From positions 2,604,001-2,668,000 of the forward strand of contig NC_008541.1 of assembly GCF_000196235.1 (NCBI RefSeq): DNA of 64,000 bases. Direction: 5' to 3'. This document shows, one piece after another, positions 35,525-45,673 of this stretch (the stretch's first letter is position 1; each line of letters opens with the position of its first letter). Source of the stretch: Arthrobacter sp. FB24 (GTDB lineage Bacteria > Actinomycetota > Actinomycetes > Actinomycetales > Micrococcaceae). The position numbers and the translations under genes are program-made. The notes below the pieces were generated by a model. It was not told the DNA's origin. It ran no database searches and saw nothing but the letters and a program-made list of their open reading frames with translations.

Positions 35525-35567
35525 GTCTGGTTCCAGTCCATCATCGCCGCAGGCCTGGTTCGGCCCC

Positions 35568-36062
35568 TCAATCGTGCTTCCTCGCAGGGCTGCGCATTCC
35601 GCTGGAGGCGACTCCTACCCCTGCCAGGAAAATCAGGACAGTGAGGTAGACCGGACCGAGGTGCCCAAGCGTGGCCAGACCCCACGGGTAATGTGCGGGG
35701 AGGGCCACTGCGAGTGCGACGGTGGGGACCATGACGGCTGTGGCGAAGGCCCACCGTTCTCCTCGGCGCACCCCGTACCAGGACAGGCCTGCTATGGCCA
35801 GCCCGGCCGCAGCGATGAAGCCGCCGAGCGCAATGTGCAGATGGCTGATGTAGTGGTGCAGCTGCGGGCTGAACGCCTCGACCTCCGCCATCCCCTTGTC
35901 CACTTGGTCGGGGCCGATACCCAGCTCGAGGAAGGCGCCCGAAAACTTCAGTCCCAGGAAGACTAGGGCGTACGCAACGAAGGCCAGCCCGGCAAGCGCC
36001 ATGAGAGCGGCTCCCGTCCGGAGGCGGGCCGGGTTCCCCGGGATGGTTTGGCTGGCAGGCAT
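35568..36062 (-). CDS. Small multi-pass membrane protein of unknown function
   Basis: A 164-aa protein with four predicted membrane helices (about 20-42, 72-95, 104-124, 130-152). A charged loop with FSPQLHHYISHLHIALGGFIAAAG, rich in His, lies before the second helix. I do not recognise the family. The ATG at 36062 has GAGGG upstream; a longer frame to 36128 is less likely. It is 44 bp from the VOC gene. Confidence 0.75.
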   Translation of the reverse strand: MPASQTIPGNPARLRTGAALMALAGLAFVAYALVFLGLKFSGAFLELGIGPDQVDKGMAEVEAFSPQLHHYISHLHIALGGFIAAAGLAIAGLSWYGVRRGERWAFATAVMVPTVALAVALPAHYPWGLATLGHLGPVYLTVLIFLAGVGVASSGMRSPARKHD

Positions 36063-36182
36063 GGCCACCACGCCCTCTCTTATCCATGTAGATACTCGAT
36101 AAGAGCCCCCGGATCGCGGGCCTGTCAAGAGAGACTAGGAATGCACTCCTCGACACACCGTGGTGTGCGAGCGATCCCGCAA

Positions 36183-36215
36183 GAAAGCCGCGCCACAGGA
36201 TGCGGCGCGGCTTTC
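36183..36215. terminator. Hairpin terminator downstream of nrdF
   Basis: GAAAGCCGCGCC (36183-36194) and GGCGCGGCTTTC (36204-36215) form a perfect 12-bp stem with a 9-nt loop. On the minus strand the arm ends in TTTC followed by TTGCGG. It lies 34 bp beyond the nrdF stop. Confidence 0.85.
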
Positions 36216-36248
36216 AAGGGAGGTCGGCTGAACCTCGAAGAAGAAGAA

Positions 36249-37256
<1,008 letters not shown>

Positions 37257-37330
37257 TTAAAGCGTACGACGGCGGGCGGGCGCCCGCCGTCGTACTCAAG
37301 CTATGGTCTCGACAGGCTCGACCACCGGGG

Positions 37331-39514
37331 TTACAGCATGCAGCTGACGCAGCCCTCCACCTCGGTCCCTTCCAGCGCGAGCTGGCGGAGACGGATGTAG
37401 TAGATGGTCTTGATGCCCTTCTTCCAGGCGTAGATCTGGGCCTTGTTGATGTCGCGCGTGGTGGCGGTGTCCTTGAAGAACAGCGTCAGGGACAGGCCCT
37501 GGTCCACGTGCTGCGTGGCAGCGGCGTAGGTGTCGATGACCTTCTCGTAGCCGATCTCGTACGCGTCCTGGTAGTACTCCAGGTTGTCGTTCGTCAGGTA
37601 CGGCGCCGGGTAGTACACGCGGCCCAGCTTGCCTTCCTTGCGGATTTCGATCTTGGACGCCACCGGGTGGATCGAGGAGGTGGAGTTGTTGATGTAGCTG
37701 ATCGAGCCCGTCGGCGGAACGGCCTGCAGGTTCTGGTTGTAGATGCCGTGCTCCATGACGGAAGCCTTCAGCTCGCGCCAGTCATCCTGGGTGGGGATGT
37801 GGATGTTCTTGAACAGCTCCGCGACCTTCTCGGTCTGCGGCACCCACTCCTGGTCCGTGTACTTGTCGAAGAACTCGCCCGAGGCGTACTTGGACTTCTC
37901 GAAGCCGCCGAAGGTCTGGCCGGTCTGGATGGCCAGTTTATTGGAGGCGCGGACCGCGTGGTACACCACCGAGTAGAAGTAGATGTTGGTGAAGTCCAGG
38001 CCCTCTTCGGAACCGTAGTGGACCCGCTCCCGTGCCAGGTAGCCGTGCAGGTTCATCTGGCCCAGGCCGATGGCGTGGCTCTGGTCGTTGCCGCGGGCGA
38101 TGGACGGCACCGAGGTGATGTTGGACATGTCAGAAACAGCCGAGAGCGAGCGGATGGCCGTCTCGATGGTCAGGCCGAAGTCCGGCGAATCCATGGTCTT
38201 CGCGATGTTCAGCGAGCCCAGGTTGCAGGAGATGTCCTTGCCGGTCTGGTCGTAGGACAGGTCATCGTGGTACGTGGTGGGCTGCGAAACCTGGAGGATC
38301 TCGGAGCACAGGTTGGACATGATGATCTTGCCGTCGATCGGGTTCTCGCGGTTAACGGTGTCCTCGAACATGATGTACGGGTAGCCGGATTCGAACTGGA
38401 TCTCGGCTAGCGTCTGGAAGAACTCGCGCGCCTTGATCTTGGTCTTCTTGATCCGGGAATCGTCCACCATCTCGTAGTACTTCTCGGTGACCGAGACGTC
38501 GGAGAACGGCATGCCGTAGACGCGTTCGACGTCGTACGGGGAGAACAGGTACATGTCCTCGTCGCGCTTGGCCAGCTCGAAGGTGATGTCCGGTATCACG
38601 ACGCCGAGTGAGAGGGTCTTGATGCGGATCTTCTCGTCCGCGTTTTCCCGCTTGGTGTCCAGGAACCGGTAGATGTCCGGGTGGTGGGCGTGCAGGTAGA
38701 CCGCGCCGGCGCCCTGGCGGGCACCGAGCTGGTTGGCGTAGGAGAAGCTGTCCTCGAGGAGCTTCATCACGGGGATGACGCCCGAGGACTGGTTTTCGAT
38801 CTGCTTGATCGGGGCGCCGACTTCGCGGATGTTGGTCAGCGCGAACGCCACGCCGCCGCCGCGCTTGGACAGCTGCAGGGCGGAGTTGATGGAACGGCCG
38901 ATCGACTCCATGTTGTCTTCGATGCGGAGCAGGAAGCAGGAGACCAGCTCGCCGCGCTGCTTCTTGCCGGCGTTCAGGAACGTGGGGGTGGCCGGCTGGA
39001 AGCGGCCTTCGATGATTTCGTCCACCATCTGCAGGGCAAGCTGCTCGTCGCCGCGGGCCAGGTGCAGGGCAACCATGCAGACGCGGTCCTCGTAGCGCTC
39101 CAGGAAGCGCTTGCCGTCAAACGTTTTCAGTGTGTAGGACGTGTAGAACTTGAAGGCGCCCAGGAAGGTCTCGAAACGGAACTTCTTCTTGTACGCACGG
39201 TTGAAGAGCTCGCGGATGAAGTTCATCGTGTACTGGTCGAGGGTCTCGCGCTCGTAGTACTGGTTCTTCACCAGGTAGTCGAGCTTCTCTTCCAGGTCGT
39301 GGAAGAACACGGTGTTGTTGTTCACGTGCTGCAGGAAGTACTGGTGCGCGGCCTCGCGGTCCGCCTCGAACTGGATCTCCCCGTTCGGCCCGTACAGGTT
39401 CAGCATGGCGTTCAGTTCGTGGTAGCCCAGCCCCTTGTAGGCGGCGGGCAGCGCGGACTTCTCTGCGGTCTTTTCGACGGCGGCCCCCGCGCGGGGACCT
39501 TGACCCTCAGGCAT
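37331..39514 (-). CDS. nrdE: Class Ib ribonucleotide reductase alpha subunit NrdE
   Basis: A 727-aa catalytic subunit reducing ribonucleoside diphosphates. Active-site parts are [17 protein letters not shown] (first redox Cys), SNLCSEI (N-x-C-x-E radical Cys region) and the C-terminal CVSCML redox pair that takes electrons from NrdH. The N-terminal ATP cone of class Ia is absent, as expected for Ib. The ATG 39514 lies 2 nt after the nrdI stop; a TTG at 39547 would add 11 residues inside nrdI. Confidence 0.97.
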   Translation of the reverse strand: MPEGQGPRAGAAVEKTAEKSALPAAYKGLGYHELNAMLNLYGPNGEIQFEADREAAHQYFLQHVNNNTVFFHDLEEKLDYLVKNQYYERETLDQYTMNFIRELFNRAYKKKFRFETFLGAFKFYTSYTLKTFDGKRFLERYEDRVCMVALHLARGDEQLALQMVDEIIEGRFQPATPTFLNAGKKQRGELVSCFLLRIEDNMESIGRSINSALQLSKRGGGVAFALTNIREVGAPIKQIENQSSGVIPVMKLLEDSFSYANQLGARQGAGAVYLHAHHPDIYRFLDTKRENADEKIRIKTLSLGVVIPDITFELAKRDEDMYLFSPYDVERVYGMPFSDVSVTEKYYEMVDDSRIKKTKIKAREFFQTLAEIQFESGYPYIMFEDTVNRENPIDGKIIMSNLCSEILQVSQPTTYHDDLSYDQTGKDISCNLGSLNIAKTMDSPDFGLTIETAIRSLSAVSDMSNITSVPSIARGNDQSHAIGLGQMNLHGYLARERVHYGSEEGLDFTNIYFYSVVYHAVRASNKLAIQTGQTFGGFEKSKYASGEFFDKYTDQEWVPQTEKVAELFKNIHIPTQDDWRELKASVMEHGIYNQNLQAVPPTGSISYINNSTSSIHPVASKIEIRKEGKLGRVYYPAPYLTNDNLEYYQDAYEIGYEKVIDTYAAATQHVDQGLSLTLFFKDTATTRDINKAQIYAWKKGIKTIYYIRLRQLALEGTEVEGCVSCML

Positions 39515-39516
39515 GG

Positions 39517-40005
39517 TTACTTCTGTGTCTGCGACAGTAGTGTCCAAAACTTGTCCAATCCTTGGTTTACCAGGCGGACGTCTTCAGGCGTCCCCATGAG
39601 TTCGAAGCGGTAGAGGTGCGGTATCTGGCATTTGAAGGCGATGATGTCGCCCGCCATGCAGTAGTTGTCCCCGAAATTCGTGTTTCCTGCGCCGATCACC
39701 CCGCGGATCAGGGCCCTGTTCTGCGGGTTGTTGAGGAACCGGATCACCTGTTTCGGCACTGAGCCCTCGCCGCCGGTTCCTCCGTAGGTGGGAACCACCA
39801 GGACGAAAGGCTCGGAGGCTACGAGTTCAGCTTCACGCTGATGCAGGGGGATCCGGGCTGCATCCCGGCCGAGCTTCTCAACGAAGCGCCGGGTGTTCTC
39901 GGAAGCCGAGGAAAAGTAGATGAGGTGACTGGATGTCCGGTTCATGGGCGTCGTATTCACAGCATCTGCTGCGAGCGGCGCATCGGCAAGTGCCGGCGCT
40001 GCCAT
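39517..40005 (-). CDS. nrdI: Flavodoxin-like NrdI
   Basis: A 162-aa FMN protein that supplies oxidant for assembly of the NrdF manganese-tyrosyl radical. [19 protein letters not shown] (FMN phosphate loop), [21 protein letters not shown] and [18 protein letters not shown] are typical. The ATG 40005 has AGGTGA 5 nt upstream; about 20 N-terminal residues are Ala-rich and variable. It lies between nrdH and nrdE. Confidence 0.94.
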   Translation of the reverse strand: MAAPALADAPLAADAVNTTPMNRTSSHLIYFSSASENTRRFVEKLGRDAARIPLHQREAELVASEPFVLVVPTYGGTGGEGSVPKQVIRFLNNPQNRALIRGVIGAGNTNFGDNYCMAGDIIAFKCQIPHLYRFELMGTPEDVRLVNQGLDKFWTLLSQTQK

Positions 40006-40056
40006 GGGAGTCACCTCATCTACCTAAAGTTCTTTGCCGGAAGCGGCGGGCTGAGC

Positions 40057-40302
40057 CTAGGCCACTGAGGCGGCTGCGCTCAGCGCCAACTCCTCGATCT
40101 TGTCCGGGCGGAAGCCTGACCAGTGATCCTGGTCCGTGACCACGACGGGGGCCTGCATGTAGCCGAGGGCCTTCAGGCGCTCGAGGGCATCCGCGTCCTG
40201 GGAGATGTCGACGCTCTGGTAGGTGATGCCCTTCTTGTCCAGCGCGCGGTATGTTGCGTTGCACTGAACACAGGCCGGCTTCGTGTAAACCGTAACGGTC
40301 AT
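40057..40302 (-). CDS. nrdH: Glutaredoxin-like NrdH
   Basis: An 81-aa thioredoxin-fold electron donor to NrdE, reduced by thioredoxin reductase. The active site is CVQC (residues about 11-14) and the C-terminal WSGFRPDKI motif is the NrdH hallmark. The start ATG 40302 has CAGGA 5 nt upstream; a longer in-frame start at 40416 gives a non-conserved leader. First gene of nrdHIEF. Confidence 0.96.
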   Translation of the reverse strand: MTVTVYTKPACVQCNATYRALDKKGITYQSVDISQDADALERLKALGYMQAPVVVTDQDHWSGFRPDKIEELALSAAASVA

Positions 40303-40427
40303 GGTTCCTGTCCCCTTTGTTGAAGTCACTGCTTTTGAAGTCTCTGGATCATCGCTGCGGTAGACACTGCCCGGATCTGAAACCCCTGCTCGATGCCGGT
40401 CCTGCGTCCCGCTCAATCTGTATGTCG

Positions 40428-40443
40428 ATACTACATGTAGTGC
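40428..40443 (-). promoter_or_regulatory. Candidate NrdR box
   Basis: ACTACATGTAGT (40430-40441) is a perfect 12-bp palindrome within a 16-mer, similar to NrdR boxes (acaCwATATwGtgt form). A weaker similar element is centred 44 bp upstream (40474-40485). On the minus strand TAGTAT at its edge could be a -10 element, so binding would block nrdHIEF transcription. Confidence 0.5.
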
Positions 40444-40505
40444 ACGGCCCCGATATGGACCCCAAGATGATGTATTACAAGTATGTCATTTAATGCACCG
40501 TTAAT

Positions 40506-40573
40506 CCACAGGGCAGGGGTTGAAAAATGTCCGTGTTTCAGCTGTTTTCACGGACGAAATCCACACCCTGTGG
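40506..40573. repeat. Nested inverted repeats upstream of nrdHIEF
   Basis: Outer arms CCACAGGG (40506-40513) and CCCTGTGG (40566-40573) enclose inner arms GTCCGTG (40529-40535) and CACGGAC (40549-40555). Spacers are 15, 13 and 10 nt. Function is unknown; protein-binding or cruciform structure is possible. Confidence 0.6.
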
Positions 40574-40661
40574 AGGAGTTAGCCACAACTAATCCCCCCG
40601 CGTGTCGCGTGGTAGACGGCGTGTCGCCACTGTGCCGAAGGCGTGTCGGAGGGCACACAAA

Positions 40662-40690
40662 GGGGGTCCTGAAACATTTTCAGGACCCCC
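40662..40690. terminator. Terminator of the lipid-modification operon
   Basis: GGGGGTCCTGAAA (40662-40674) and TTTCAGGACCCCC (40678-40690) form a perfect 13-bp stem with a 3-nt loop. On the minus strand TTTGTGT follows. It lies about 60 bp after the last gene of the operon. Confidence 0.9.
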
Positions 40691-40747
40691 GATGTGACGA
40701 ACGGAACGGCGTAGCGGCGAGAGCCGACTTGCCAGACGGTGGCGGGC

Positions 40748-41986
40748 TCAGCCGTGCGGAGCCGGCCGGCTGCAGAGAATCTGTTCCACGCCCATCCTGC
40801 CTTCAGCGAAGCTGCGCAGGGCACCGACGAGATAGAGCCGCCAGACGCGCACTATCTCCTCCCCCATCATGTCGACGGCAGCCTCCTGGTTCGCCTCGAA
40901 ATTGGCGTACCAGGCCTCAAGGGTGCGCACGTAGTCCGTACGCATCGCCTCCACGGCCTGGACCTCAAGGCCGGCGTCCTCCAGGAAGCCCAGGGTCTCG
41001 CCGACCGGGCGCATATGCATGTCCGGTGCGATGAAGGATTCGATGAACGGCCCTCCCCCGGGGTGCTTTCCCCGCCGGGACATCTGCTGGATCAGCACCC
41101 TCCCGCCGGGAACGACGTTATTGAACAGTGCCGCCGCATACACCGGGTAGTTGCGCTGCCCCACGTGTTCGCCCATCTCCAAGGAGGCGACGGCGTCGAA
41201 CGGCCCGTCCGGGATCTCGCGGTAGTCCTGGACCCGGATGTCCACTCGGTCTTCCAGGCCGCGTTCGCGGATCCGAGCGTCGATGAAGGCCTTCTGTTCG
41301 GTGGACAGGGTGACACCCACGACGTGGGCACCGTAGTGCTGTGCTGCGTGCAGGCTCAGCGACCCCCAGCCGCAGCCGACGTCGAGCAGGCGCATGCCGG
41401 CCTTGAGCCCGATCTTCCGGCAGACGAGGTCCAGCTTGTCCCGCTGGGCGTCCTCCAGCCCGTAGTTCTCGGAGGAGTCTGTCCAGTACGCGCTGGAGTA
41501 GGCCATCTGGGGATCCAGGATGAGGCCGTAGAACTCGTTGCTGAGGTCGTAGTGGTGACTGATGGCCGCCCGGTCACGGAGGATGCTGTGGAGCCTTCCC
41601 TTCACCCGGGCCTGGCTGGCCGGCGGTTGCGGCGGAGTCCCGACGGCGCCTGCCGCCCGTGCGATCCTGCCCACGCCTGCGAGGACGGCCGGTGTGGGCC
41701 GGATCCCGGAGAGTCCGCGTTCCCGGACTACCTTCCACAGGTGCTCCAGGGCCAAGTTCAGGTCGCCGTCGACGTCCAGTTCACCGGTGACGTACGCCTG
41801 GGCGGCCCCGAGCTCCCCCGGCGCCCACAGCAGCCGGCGGATGGCACCGGGCGCCTTCAGCCGCACCACCGGAGCGTCGGCCGGGCCTGCTTCGCTGCCG
41901 TCCCACACCTTGAGCCGGACGGGCAGTTCACCGCCGACCACCGGGCGCAGGACCTCGGCGATGGTGTCCGCGAGCGGCGCCGTCAT
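40748..41986 (-). CDS. Cyclopropane-fatty-acid synthase family methyltransferase (second copy)
   Basis: A 412-aa SAM-dependent enzyme acting on unsaturated acyl chains of membrane phospholipids. An N-terminal non-catalytic domain (about 1-120) precedes the Rossmann domain with RLLDVGCGWGSLSLHAA (SAM loop), SHHYDLSNEFY, ASLEMGEHVGQRNYP and IQQMSRRG. It differs clearly from the upstream copy, so the two may have different products or form a pair. Last of four coupled genes; overlaps its neighbour by ATGA. Confidence 0.9.
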   Translation of the reverse strand: MTAPLADTIAEVLRPVVGGELPVRLKVWDGSEAGPADAPVVRLKAPGAIRRLLWAPGELGAAQAYVTGELDVDGDLNLALEHLWKVVRERGLSGIRPTPAVLAGVGRIARAAGAVGTPPQPPASQARVKGRLHSILRDRAAISHHYDLSNEFYGLILDPQMAYSSAYWTDSSENYGLEDAQRDKLDLVCRKIGLKAGMRLLDVGCGWGSLSLHAAQHYGAHVVGVTLSTEQKAFIDARIRERGLEDRVDIRVQDYREIPDGPFDAVASLEMGEHVGQRNYPVYAAALFNNVVPGGRVLIQQMSRRGKHPGGGPFIESFIAPDMHMRPVGETLGFLEDAGLEVQAVEAMRTDYVRTLEAWYANFEANQEAAVDMMGEEIVRVWRLYLVGALRSFAEGRMGVEQILCSRPAPHG

Positions 41987-43374
41987 ATTGCGGCTCCGCC
42001 GGCCGCACGCTTGGATGCTGCGTGGTCCAGGACAATCTGCTGGACGTCCAGGTATCCGGTCTCAAAGCCTGCCCTGGAATAGCAGAGGTAGAACAGCCAC
42101 ATCCGCTGGAAGATCGCGTCGAACCCCATGGCCGCTACCTCGTCGGCGCGGGACATGAAACGTTCCTCCCAGAGGCGCAGCGTCTGCGCGTAGTGCTCGC
42201 CCATGGCGAGGCGTTCGCGGACCCGGAGCCCGGTTTGCTTCTCGGTGATTTCCTCGATGGCCCGGACGGAGGGAATGACGCCGCCGGGGAAGATGTACTT
42301 GTGCACCCAGGTGTAGCTCGTCCGGGTGGCGATCAGCCGGTCGTGCGCGATGGTGATGGCCTGGATGGCCACCTTCCCGCCGGGGGCGAGGACGCGCTCG
42401 ATCGTCTGGAAGTAGGTGGCCCAGTATTCGTAGCCGACGGCCTCGATCATTTCCACCGAGACGACGGCGTCGTACTCGCCTTCCACCGCCCGGTAGTCCT
42501 TGAGCTCAATCGTGACGGCGTCGGCGTAGCCGGCCTCGGCCACGCGCTGGCGGGCGAGTTCCTGCTGTTCGCTGGAGAGCGTGACCGAATACACCGTGGC
42601 GCCGCGGGCAGCTGCACGCAGCGCGAGTTCGCCCCAGCCCGTGCCGATTTCCAGTACGCGCGTTCCCTCGCCGACGCCGGCCTTATCCAGCAGCCGGTCG
42701 ATCTTCGCCTGCTGCGCGGCGGCGAAACCGTCCCAGGCGACCGTCCGCAGGGCATCGCCCCGCTCCGGGAACAGTGCACTGGAGTAGGTCATGGTGCTGT
42801 CCAGGAACGAGGAAAACAGTTCGTTGGAGAGGTCATAGTGCCGGGAGATGTTGGAGCGGGTGTTCTGTTCGGTGTTTCGTTCCCTGCGCGGCTGGCGCGG
42901 CAGGTAGAGAGCGCGCAGTTTCTGCAAGGGCTCGGGCACGAGGGTTCCGACGCGGGCTGCGAAGACTTCCATGACAGCGGTGAGATCGTCGGCGTCCCAG
43001 TCGCCGGCCATGTAGGACTCCCCGAGTCCGATCAGCCCGCCGTCGCCCAGCCGGGCGGCGAAGGCATCCGGCCGGTTCAGGGTCATGACCGGGTACGGAT
43101 TGCCGGGTGCCGGATCGTATGCCGCTTTACCGAGGACGGTGCCGTCCGGGTACCGGACTTCCAGCGGAAGCGTTCGGACGGCGGCTCTGAAGATGCCGTC
43201 CGCAATCCGGCCGGCCACCCGTGCCTTGAGGCTGTCCGGCGTGGTGGCGATGCTGGGCCAGATGGCGGCGTCGATAGTGACGGGCGGCTGTGGAACCGAG
43301 TAGGGAACCCGGCCTGCGTGGCCTTCGCCCTGTCCGCGCCCCGCTGCGGATCCGGTAGCTTCGGTGATGGTCAC
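41983..43374 (-). CDS. Cyclopropane-fatty-acid synthase family methyltransferase (first copy)
   Basis: A 463-aa protein with N-terminal sterol-carrier-like region (about 45-150) and C-terminal methyltransferase: RHYDLSNELFSSFLDSTMTYSSALF, RVLEIGTGWGELALRAA (SAM site), VSVEMIEAVGYEYWATYF and IQAITIAHDR, which follow the CFA synthase pattern. The start is GTG 43374 with AGGAGG 7 nt upstream, overlapping the DUF1365 stop by 4 bp. It would add a methylene or methyl group to unsaturated acyl chains. Confidence 0.92.
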   Translation of the reverse strand: MTITEATGSAAGRGQGEGHAGRVPYSVPQPPVTIDAAIWPSIATTPDSLKARVAGRIADGIFRAAVRTLPLEVRYPDGTVLGKAAYDPAPGNPYPVMTLNRPDAFAARLGDGGLIGLGESYMAGDWDADDLTAVMEVFAARVGTLVPEPLQKLRALYLPRQPRRERNTEQNTRSNISRHYDLSNELFSSFLDSTMTYSSALFPERGDALRTVAWDGFAAAQQAKIDRLLDKAGVGEGTRVLEIGTGWGELALRAAARGATVYSVTLSSEQQELARQRVAEAGYADAVTIELKDYRAVEGEYDAVVSVEMIEAVGYEYWATYFQTIERVLAPGGKVAIQAITIAHDRLIATRTSYTWVHKYIFPGGVIPSVRAIEEITEKQTGLRVRERLAMGEHYAQTLRLWEERFMSRADEVAAMGFDAIFQRMWLFYLCYSRAGFETGYLDVQQIVLDHAASKRAAGGAAI

Positions 43375-44099
43375 TGTACTGCCTCCTGTGAAGGGTGTTG
43401 TGGTCGTTTGATGATGGGCAGCCGACGTGCCCAAAGTTTGATGCCCTGCCAGCGGATCTGCGCGGACACCCGGAGCGGCGCCAGCGGAACCGCGAGCGCG
43501 GCGGAGAGGATGTTCGGCACCGATGCCTCGCGGCGTTCGCCGTCAACTGTTGCCACGAAGGGCTTCTGGCCTTCGCGCTCCAGCACGATGGATACTGCGA
43601 GCCGCTCCCCCGGTTCCGGAAGTTTCATCCGGTACTGGCCTTCGACGTCGTTGAACGGGGAAACGTAGAACGCTTTGGGAACGCTGGCCCTGCCGGAATG
43701 GTCCGTTTCAAGCAGGTAGCAGTGCCGTTCACCATAGGTGTTGTGGACCTCCGCAACCACGCAACGCAGGCCGCCGGAGGCGTCGTGGCACCAGAAGAGG
43801 CTGAGCGGGTTGAACACGTGGCCGAACACACGGGCGCTGGCCAGCATGGTGATCCGGCCGCCGTCGAGTTCGATTCCCCGGGTCCGCAGGAACCGTTCGA
43901 CATTGCCCCGGAGCGACCCGGCCGGGTCGCCAAGATGATCCGCAACGCGGAAGCCGGCCAGCGGCCGGAGCGGCCACGGAAGAGACGGAAGCCTGTCGAC
44001 GTCGACATACCAGCTGTAGCTGCGGTAGGTAAACGCATTGTGCAGGGGTGTTCGCCGCACATGGGCTATGGACGTACGGTAGATGGCTGCCCGTTGCAT
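43371..44099 (-). CDS. DUF1365 protein
   Basis: A 242-aa protein with the DUF1365 pattern: IYRTSIAHVRRTPLHNAFTYRSYSWYVDVD, VFGHVFNPLSLFWCHD, EVHNTYGERHCYLL and KAFYVSPFNDVEGQYRM. The biochemical role is unknown; in many bacteria the family travels with a flavin amine-oxidase-like protein and CFA-synthase-type enzymes, so a role in fatty-acyl modification is inferred. Its ATG and the preceding stop share one base (TGATG). Confidence 0.9.
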   Translation of the reverse strand: MQRAAIYRTSIAHVRRTPLHNAFTYRSYSWYVDVDRLPSLPWPLRPLAGFRVADHLGDPAGSLRGNVERFLRTRGIELDGGRITMLASARVFGHVFNPLSLFWCHDASGGLRCVVAEVHNTYGERHCYLLETDHSGRASVPKAFYVSPFNDVEGQYRMKLPEPGERLAVSIVLEREGQKPFVATVDGERREASVPNILSAALAVPLAPLRVSAQIRWQGIKLWARRLPIIKRPQHPSQEAVQ

Positions 44100-45463
44100 C
44101 AGGCGACCTCCGCGGCGACGCTCTCCAGGCCGGGATCGGACACCGGCTGCTCCTCCCAGTTCCGGCCAAGCCGGGCAGCCGCTTTGACGCCGGAGAGGGC
44201 CCCGTCCTCGTGGAAGCCCCAGCCGTGGTAGGCGCCGGCGAAGGCCAGGCGTTCGTCCCCCAGGGTCAGGATCTGTTGCTGTGCCCGGAGCGAATCGGGC
44301 GTGTACTGCGGGTGCTCGTAGACCATCCGGTCCAGCACCGTCCCGTCGGCGATGAGTTCGGACTCACCGAGGCTCACGATGTAGCGTCCGCCGTCGGCAG
44401 GTTCGAGTCGCTGCAGGCGCGTCATGTCGTAGCTGACCAGCACTTTGTCAGGACGTGCGTCGCAGGACGGCAGCCGGTAGTTCCAGGACGCCTGTGCGTT
44501 TGCGATGCGCGGCAGGACGGCTTCGTCGCGGTGGAACAGTGTCTGGTTCACCGAGTAGGGCATGCCGGCGAGTGCCTCGCGCTCGGCTGATGAGGCATCG
44601 GCGAGCATGCCCAGCGCCTGGGCCGGGTGGGTGGCAATCACGACGGCGTCGAAGTTTTCCGTGCCCTGCGCGGTAGTCAGCTCGACGCCGTCGCCGTGGC
44701 GCCGCACCGAGGCGACCGGGCTGGACAGCCGGATGTCCGTCAGCGCCGCGGCCAGCTTGTCCACGTAGGTGCGGGAACCTCCCTTGACCGTCCGCCACTG
44801 GGGTGAGCCTGACACTCCGAGCAACCCGTGGTGGGCGAGGAAAGTGAACAGGTAGCGGGCCGGGTACGCCAGCGCCGTGGCGGGGTCGCAGGACCAGACG
44901 GCACTCACCACGGGGGTCATAAAGTGCGAGATGAAATAGCTGCTGAACTTCTCCCGGGCTAGGAAATCCCCCAGCGTCAGTTCCGGCTCCCCGGTGCCGG
45001 ACGCACCGCGGGACGCCCCGGCAAGCAAGGCACGGGCACGGCGGTGGAAGCGCGTCACCTCCAGCAGCATCAGCAGGTACCGGCCGCGCAGCAGGGTGGA
45101 CGGCCGGGGAATGATGCCGCGCCCCTTGGCGCGGGCGCCGGCATATTCGAGGCCGCAGCCGTCGCAGCGTACCGACATGCTCATTTCGGAGTCCTGGGTC
45201 TCCACGCCGAGTTCCGCGAAGAGCCGCAGGAGTGTGGGGTAGGTACGTTCGTTGTGGACGATGAAACCCGTGTCCACGCCGAGGTCCGGGCCGCCCTCCT
45301 GCCCCACGTCGTGGGTGTGGGCATGCCCGCCCAGCCGGGAGTCCGCCTCGAATAGCGTCACGTTGTCCCGCTGGTTCAGGACATAGGCCGCGGTCAGTCC
45401 TGCCACGCCGCTGCCAATGACGGCCACCCGCCGGCCGTCCGGAATGCTTGCTGCTTGCGACAC
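44099..45463 (-). CDS. FAD-dependent amine-oxidase-like flavoprotein
   Basis: A 454-aa NAD(P)/FAD-binding protein. RRVAVIGSGVAGLTAAYVL (dinucleotide fold) and the ADSRLGGHAHTHD segment are near the N-terminus; RCDGCGLEYAG at about 100 has a C-x2-C pair; GDERLAFAGAYHGWGFHEDGALSGVKAA closes the FAD site. It likely performs acyl-chain oxidation or desaturation with the downstream methyltransferases, which is an inference from the operon. First gene of the four, divergent from the LysR gene. Confidence 0.9.
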   Translation of the reverse strand: MSQAASIPDGRRVAVIGSGVAGLTAAYVLNQRDNVTLFEADSRLGGHAHTHDVGQEGGPDLGVDTGFIVHNERTYPTLLRLFAELGVETQDSEMSMSVRCDGCGLEYAGARAKGRGIIPRPSTLLRGRYLLMLLEVTRFHRRARALLAGASRGASGTGEPELTLGDFLAREKFSSYFISHFMTPVVSAVWSCDPATALAYPARYLFTFLAHHGLLGVSGSPQWRTVKGGSRTYVDKLAAALTDIRLSSPVASVRRHGDGVELTTAQGTENFDAVVIATHPAQALGMLADASSAEREALAGMPYSVNQTLFHRDEAVLPRIANAQASWNYRLPSCDARPDKVLVSYDMTRLQRLEPADGGRYIVSLGESELIADGTVLDRMVYEHPQYTPDSLRAQQQILTLGDERLAFAGAYHGWGFHEDGALSGVKAAARLGRNWEEQPVSDPGLESVAAEVA

Positions 45464-45487
45464 TGATCTGCTCCTGTTGGCTTCGCC

Positions 45488-45508
45488 TGAATCGTTGTGA
45501 TGAATCGT
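45488..45508. promoter_or_regulatory. Direct repeats in the lipid-operon/LysR promoter region
   Basis: TGAATCGT occurs at 45488-45495 and 45501-45508 (13-bp period), and a related CAATTCGT at 45517-45524. They lie 25-60 bp upstream of the flavoprotein start. Direct repeats of this spacing suit a MerR- or LysR-type regulator. Confidence 0.45.
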
Positions 45509-45673
45509 CTTATGGACAATTCGTCACCGATGGGCTCCCGGATGACTACGAATTCCCGCCGGGCACCTTGACGCGATTCTGCCCCATGGACCCGGCCAGC
45601 CTGACGCGACATTCCGGGGCTGCGGGGCGATGTGCCACAATGAAGCGGGATTTCCGAGGCGAAGGGCAACCCA

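Larger units (their letters stand above)
40303..40747. other. nrd upstream control region; no gene
   Basis: About 445 bp between nrdH and the convergent-facing end of the lipid operon. It holds a candidate NrdR box, a nested pair of inverted repeats, three CGTGTCG copies, DnaA-box-like TTAGCCACA (40579-40587) and the lipid-operon terminator. No open frame here looks coding. Confidence 0.7.

Noticed and set aside
37508-39613. Plus-strand open frames opposite nrdE
   Set aside because: nrdE is a certain gene with all catalytic residues; the antisense frames show shadow composition only.
42022-43668. Long plus-strand open frame (about 548 codons) opposite the CFA synthase and DUF1365 genes
   Set aside because: It is a by-product of G/C-rich third positions in the real minus-strand genes; the protein has no recognisable domain and is rich in Gly, Ala, Asp, Val and His.
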